From NCBI RefSeq assembly GCF_904848625.1, contig NZ_CAJHCP010000010.1, positions 235,694 to 299,693 of the forward strand: a stretch of 64,000 nt of DNA, in the 5' to 3' direction. A program made the position numbers and the translations under genes. Below, one piece after another: positions 60,667 through 64,000 of this stretch. The stretch's first letter is position 1. Every line of letters begins with the position of its first letter. Under the pieces are notes generated by a model. That model was not told the DNA's origin, did not search any database, and saw nothing but the letters and a program-made list of their open reading frames with translations. The DNA comes from Paraburkholderia metrosideri (GTDB taxonomy: Bacteria > Pseudomonadota > Gammaproteobacteria > Burkholderiales > Burkholderiaceae).

Positions 60667-61613
60667 GCGACCAAGCAAATGCGACATTCGACAAACTGAT
60701 CGTGCAGGAAGTCGCGCCACGCGACGGCTTGCAGATCGAACCCAGCTGGGTCGACACCGCCGACAAGATCGCGCTGATCGACGCACTGTCGACCTTTGGC
60801 TTCACACGTATCGAGGGCGGCTCGTTCGTCTCGCCGAAAGCGATTCCCGCGTTACGCGACGGCGATGCCGTATTCCAGCAGATCAAGCGACAACCCGGCG
60901 TGATCTACGTCGCGCTGATTCCGAACCTGAAGGGCGCCGAGCGCGCACTCGCGTCGCGGGCCGATGAGCTGAACCTCGTGATGTCGGCGAGTCAGACGCA
61001 CAATCGCGCGAACATGCGGATGAGCTGCGAGTCGTCGCTCGCGGCATTCGACGACATCGTGCGGCACGTCAAAGGAACGGGGGTGTTGCTGAACGCGTCG
61101 GTGGCGACGGCGTTCGGTTGCCCGTTCGAAGGGAAGATCGATGAAGACCGCGTGATCGGCATTGTCGATACATATCGTGAGATGGGTATCGAGGGCGTCA
61201 CGCTCGCAGACACGACCGGCATGGCGAATCCGCGTCAGGTCACGCGACTGGTCACGCGTGTGCTCGAGCGGCTTCCTGCCAGCGCGCTCACGCTGCACTT
61301 TCACAACACGCGCGGGCTCGGTCTCGCGAATGTGCTAGCGGCTTACGAGGCCGGCGCGCGACGCTTCGACGCCGCGTTGGGGGGCCTCGGCGGCTGCCCA
61401 TTCGCGCCGGGGGCGTCCGGCAACATCTGCACGGAAGACCTCGTGAACCTGTGCGACGAAATGGGCATTCCCACCGGCATTGATCTGCAAAAGGTGATTG
61501 CGCTGTCGCGCACGTTGCCCGGGTTGCTCGGCCACGACGTGCCAGGACAACTCGCGAAGGCGGGTCGCAATTGCGATCTGCATCCCGTGCCCGAATACGT
61601 TTTGCAGATCTGA
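60663..61613 (+). CDS. Hydroxymethylglutaryl-CoA lyase-type enzyme
   Basis: A 316-residue DRE-TIM metallolyase. VAPRDGLQIEP holds the catalytic Arg-Asp pair, LHFHNTRGLGLANVLAAYEAG the metal-binding His, and GGLGGCPFAPGASGN the conserved Cys loop. It cleaves HMG-CoA to acetyl-CoA and acetoacetate. Its coupled translation with a CoA transferase suggests catabolism of an HMG-like acid rather than leucine, since no leucine-pathway genes are adjacent. Confidence 0.94.
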   Translation: MSDQANATFDKLIVQEVAPRDGLQIEPSWVDTADKIALIDALSTFGFTRIEGGSFVSPKAIPALRDGDAVFQQIKRQPGVIYVALIPNLKGAERALASRADELNLVMSASQTHNRANMRMSCESSLAAFDDIVRHVKGTGVLLNASVATAFGCPFEGKIDEDRVIGIVDTYREMGIEGVTLADTTGMANPRQVTRLVTRVLERLPASALTLHFHNTRGLGLANVLAAYEAGARRFDAALGGLGGCPFAPGASGNICTEDLVNLCDEMGIPTGIDLQKVIALSRTLPGLLGHDVPGQLAKAGRNCDLHPVPEYVLQI

Positions 61614-61642
61614 CACGGCCCCGACCGCGAACCTGAGCTTGA

Positions 61643-61677
61643 CCGATTAACCCGATTAACCCACTAACCCGATTAAA
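61643..61677 (+). repeat. Short tandem repeat in the operon spacer
   Basis: Units CCGATTAAC, CCGATTAAC, CCACTAAC and CCGATTAAA lie back to back between the lyase and MFS genes. Confidence 0.85.
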
Positions 61678-61717
61678 CGACCGGACGGCAACGCCGAATC
61701 TGGCATTGGAGACAAGC

Positions 61718-63058
61718 ATGAGTGACCTGAGCGCAGTCGCGAGTGACAAGAGCGGCCGCCGTGAGTACGGCGTGGACGATGCCGCGGCGATCATCCGCAA
61801 AGTCGCGTGGCGGTTGATGCCGCTGATCATGATCTGCTATCTGTTCGCGTTCTTCGACCGGATCAACATCAGCTTCGCGAAGTTCCAGTTGCAGAGCGAT
61901 CTCGGCTTGTCCGATACCGCGTATGGACTCGGCGCGAGTCTGTTCGTGATCGGCTATGTGCTGTTCGAAGTGCCGAGCAATCTCTTCCTCTACAAGGTCG
62001 GCGCGCGTCGCTGGATCGCGCGAATCATGATTTCGTGGGGACTCGCCACCGCCGCGATGGTGTTCGTCAACAACGAATGGCAGTTCTACGGACTGCGCTT
62101 CGTGATCGGCGCGATGGAAGCGGGCTTCGCCCCCGGCGTGCTGTATTACCTGACGCTGTGGTTTCCGCCGAGCTATCGCGGGCGTATTACGTCGATGCTG
62201 TTTCTCGCTTCCGCATTCTCGGGCCTGGTCGGCGCGCCGCTTGCGGGGCTGGTGATCGGACATATGAACGGCGTGCTCGGCATGGCGGGCTGGCACTGGC
62301 TGTTTCTGCTCGGTGGCTTGCCCTGCGTCGTGCTCGGGATCCTGGTGTTGAAACTGCTGAAGGACCGGATCGAGGATGCGGGCTGGTTGTCGTCGGCGGA
62401 AAAGACTTTTCTGGCCGGGCAGATTGCGCAGCAGAGCCGTCACCCCAACACCGGGCATTCGCTGATGGGGGCGATCAGGACACCGGGCTTTCTCACGTTG
62501 GGACTGGTGTACTTCCTGATTCAGGTGGCGTCGTATGGATTGAATTTCTGGGCGCCGCATCTGATTCGGGTGGCGGGAACGCACAATCCGACTGTGATCG
62601 GCTTGCTGACGGCGGTGCCTTATGTGTGCGGCGCGATCTGCATGGTCGTGGTGGGACGCCTGTCCGATGCGAGCGGCGAGCGGCGCAAGTTTGTGTTCGG
62701 ATTGCTGGTGATGTCGGCGGTGGGGTTCTTTGCGGCCGGGCTCTTCGACAAGCAGACTGGTTTGCTCGTTGTGGCGTTGGCGGTGATGGGTGCCGGAGTG
62801 GTGGCGTCGATTCCGGCGTTCTGGGCGCTGCCGCCGAAGCTGTTGACGGGCGCAGGCGCGGCGGGTGGGATTGCGTTGATCAATACGCTCGGACAGCTTG
62901 GTGGGATCGTAAGCCCGATCATGGTGGGGCGCGTAAAGGACCTGACTGGCAGCACGACGCCGGCGTTGTATGTGATCGGTGCGATGTGTGTGGTTTGCGC
63001 GGTGATTATGTTGTTTGGGATGCCGGAGTCGTTGCGTCGGGGGGAGCGGGTGGGGTGA
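61718..63058 (+). CDS. MFS transporter, anion:cation symporter type
   Basis: 446 residues from MSDLSAVASDKSGRREYG; GGAGA lies 5 nt upstream. About 12 membrane segments are visible, with the ACS-family features FFDRINISFAKFQLQSDLGLSD near the start and YRGRITSMLF between TM4 and TM5. These carriers import organic anions such as tartrate, hydroxyphenylacetate or dicarboxylates. Here it probably brings in the acid used by the CoA transferase and lyase. Confidence 0.93.
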   Translation: MSDLSAVASDKSGRREYGVDDAAAIIRKVAWRLMPLIMICYLFAFFDRINISFAKFQLQSDLGLSDTAYGLGASLFVIGYVLFEVPSNLFLYKVGARRWIARIMISWGLATAAMVFVNNEWQFYGLRFVIGAMEAGFAPGVLYYLTLWFPPSYRGRITSMLFLASAFSGLVGAPLAGLVIGHMNGVLGMAGWHWLFLLGGLPCVVLGILVLKLLKDRIEDAGWLSSAEKTFLAGQIAQQSRHPNTGHSLMGAIRTPGFLTLGLVYFLIQVASYGLNFWAPHLIRVAGTHNPTVIGLLTAVPYVCGAICMVVVGRLSDASGERRKFVFGLLVMSAVGFFAAGLFDKQTGLLVVALAVMGAGVVASIPAFWALPPKLLTGAGAAGGIALINTLGQLGGIVSPIMVGRVKDLTGSTTPALYVIGAMCVVCAVIMLFGMPESLRRGERVG

Positions 63059-63117
63059 GGGAATGCGTGCGGAGGCCGGGGATGCTCCTGGGCGCACCGA
63101 TGCAGGATTGGCCTGTT

Positions 63118-63184
63118 GCATCAACTACTTGGTAGTGCTGTGCGCGAGTTGTCCACAGGCTTAGCAACAAAATGTGTGGATAAG
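63118..63184 (+). repeat. Dispersed intergenic repeat, copy 2, with DnaA-box-like ends
   Basis: Matches 55067-55136. This copy contains TTGTCCACA (63149-63157) and TGTGGATAA (63175-63183), the latter a perfect inverted DnaA box. Confidence 0.82.
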
Positions 63185-63285
63185 ATCCCGCGTTGCACAA
63201 GGTCCAAAAAATCTAATTGAAAGTCGAGAAGGCGTGTTATCCCAAGCGGTGGGCCGCATTCTTTCTTTCCAAGCCACTGATTGTG

Positions 63286-63876
63286 CTATGGAGAGTAGTG
63301 GCTTTCGGGTAAATCCCGAGAGTCAAGGTATCCCATTTTCGCGGCCAGTTGCAGCCGCGCCGTGCGCCAGTCAGTGAGCGCATGTATGCGTTGCTGCTTC
63401 GCTTCGGCAAGCGCCCTCTGTGCCGAGAGCAGTTCCAGAATATTTCCGACATCCGCTGCATACCGGTGCCGCGCGACATCAAATGAGCGCTGTGCTACCT
63501 GCGCTAACGTGCCACTGTTGACGACGTTCTGCTTGCCTGTCTGCAATGCCTGATAGCTTTTCCAGACATCGAGTCCGACCTGCTGGCGAGCTTCATCAAG
63601 CATGTCCCGCTGGAGTTCTGCCTGTGCGTGTGCGCTGCTTGTCTTGTAACTGCGGCCGAACCCTTCGAACAGTGGAATTCGTATCTGTGCACCGACATAC
63701 CAGTCGCGACTGGACGCAGGAAGCTGAGGTTCGCCCAGTCCGAGGCTCGCGGGCTGCTTATTCTGGCTGTATTTACCGACAAGGCTAAAGACTGGCAATC
63801 CTTCTGCGCGACTCTGCTGCTCACGGGCGATTGCGGCGTCAAGTTTTGCCTGAGTGGCGACGGTTGACGCGAAGTT
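63286..63876 (-). pseudogene. Truncated TolC-family outer-membrane efflux gene (3' part)
   Basis: The C-terminal ~195 residues of a TolC/NodT-like protein: FASTVATQAKLDAAIAREQQ upstream, then WYVGAQIRIPLFEGFGRSYK and helical hairpins with ALTDWRTARLQLAAKMG. The open frame continues upstream past 63876, but the encoded sequence there no longer resembles TolC and soon hits a stop. The 5' half is missing. The break coincides with sequence that looks like an insertion-sequence end. Confidence 0.75.
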
Positions 63877-63939
63877 ATGTTGAATAAATGGGCCTATCCG
63901 TAATTTCGTGGGCGAGGCATATCATGAAGGATGAAGATC

Positions 63940-64000
63940 ATGGATATGCCAATCATGAAGAAGAAACGCACTGTCGCTTCTCAGGCAGCGGCCCGCGGGC
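63940..64000 (+). mobile_element. Start of a probable transposase gene (insertion sequence edge), cut by the window
   Basis: ATG at 63940 opens MDMPIMKKKRTVASQAAARG, with AAGGATG upstream, and runs off the window. The basic start resembles IS256-type transposases, but only 20 residues are seen. Together with the broken TolC gene it suggests that an element inserted near 63880. Confidence 0.4.

Overview
The window is high-GC DNA whose gene content (hopanoid genes, GntP, Kbl/Tdh, many porins and LysR regulators, DUF1272) looks like a Burkholderia-group betaproteobacterium, most likely Paraburkholderia. It contains parA-parB with four parS palindromes, a plasmid-type RepA initiator and a large iteron array (about 17.6-24.8 kb). 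I read this as the replication origin and partition locus of a secondary chromosome or megaplasmid. No rRNA, tRNA or CRISPR array was seen.

Left arm (0-17.6 kb). A minus-strand hopanoid operon (hpnD-hpnE-shc-hpnG) is followed by a tightly overlapping CheY-CheC-diguanylate cyclase signalling operon, a hybrid histidine kinase, a stress-type protein, an FMN reductase and several very small genes. Then come a gluconate permease, an orphan sulfonate-binding protein, an 8-bp/7-bp tandem repeat and an ArsC-type reductase.

Origin region (17.6-26.4 kb). parS sites, parA, parB and convergent repA are followed by about 2 kb of non-coding DNA with some 20 direct iterons (core CCCGAAAANCCTCACCTTT). Next are a KfrA-like coiled-coil protein with a C-terminal zinc ribbon, a tyrosine-recombinase-like protein lacking most catalytic residues, and a small gene under a promoter that overlaps a textbook LexA box.

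Right arm (26.4-64 kb). This holds threonine catabolism (kbl-tdh), YceI, TetR/NTF2-like genes, an Na/Pi cotransporter, and a LysR-DUF2817-porin-AstE-like cluster suggestive of acyl or peptide conjugate use. A two-component pair and a non-canonical chemosensory operon follow; the operon has a receptor-CheA fusion, an MCP fragment, two CheX-like proteins and CheY, but no CheW. Further on are a glutamine amidotransferase, a porin, SDR/GlxA/HD genes, a broken Rhs gene with an intact putative immunity gene, and an operon of a CaiB-type CoA transferase, HMG-CoA lyase and MFS carrier. The window ends in a TolC fragment apparently cut by an insertion sequence.

The most striking feature is that iteron-like 21-mers recur far from the origin. 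Twenty copies occur in eight clusters between 24.8 and 52.2 kb, all in gaps between genes (one touches a stop codon). Nineteen of the 20 are inverted relative to the origin array. Some clusters carry a distinct sequence variant (TTCCAGG in place of TTCGGGA). I recognised none to the left of repA. This looks like a one-sided field of initiator-binding sites and is the best candidate here for an undescribed system, possibly for copy-number control, initiation timing or gene regulation.
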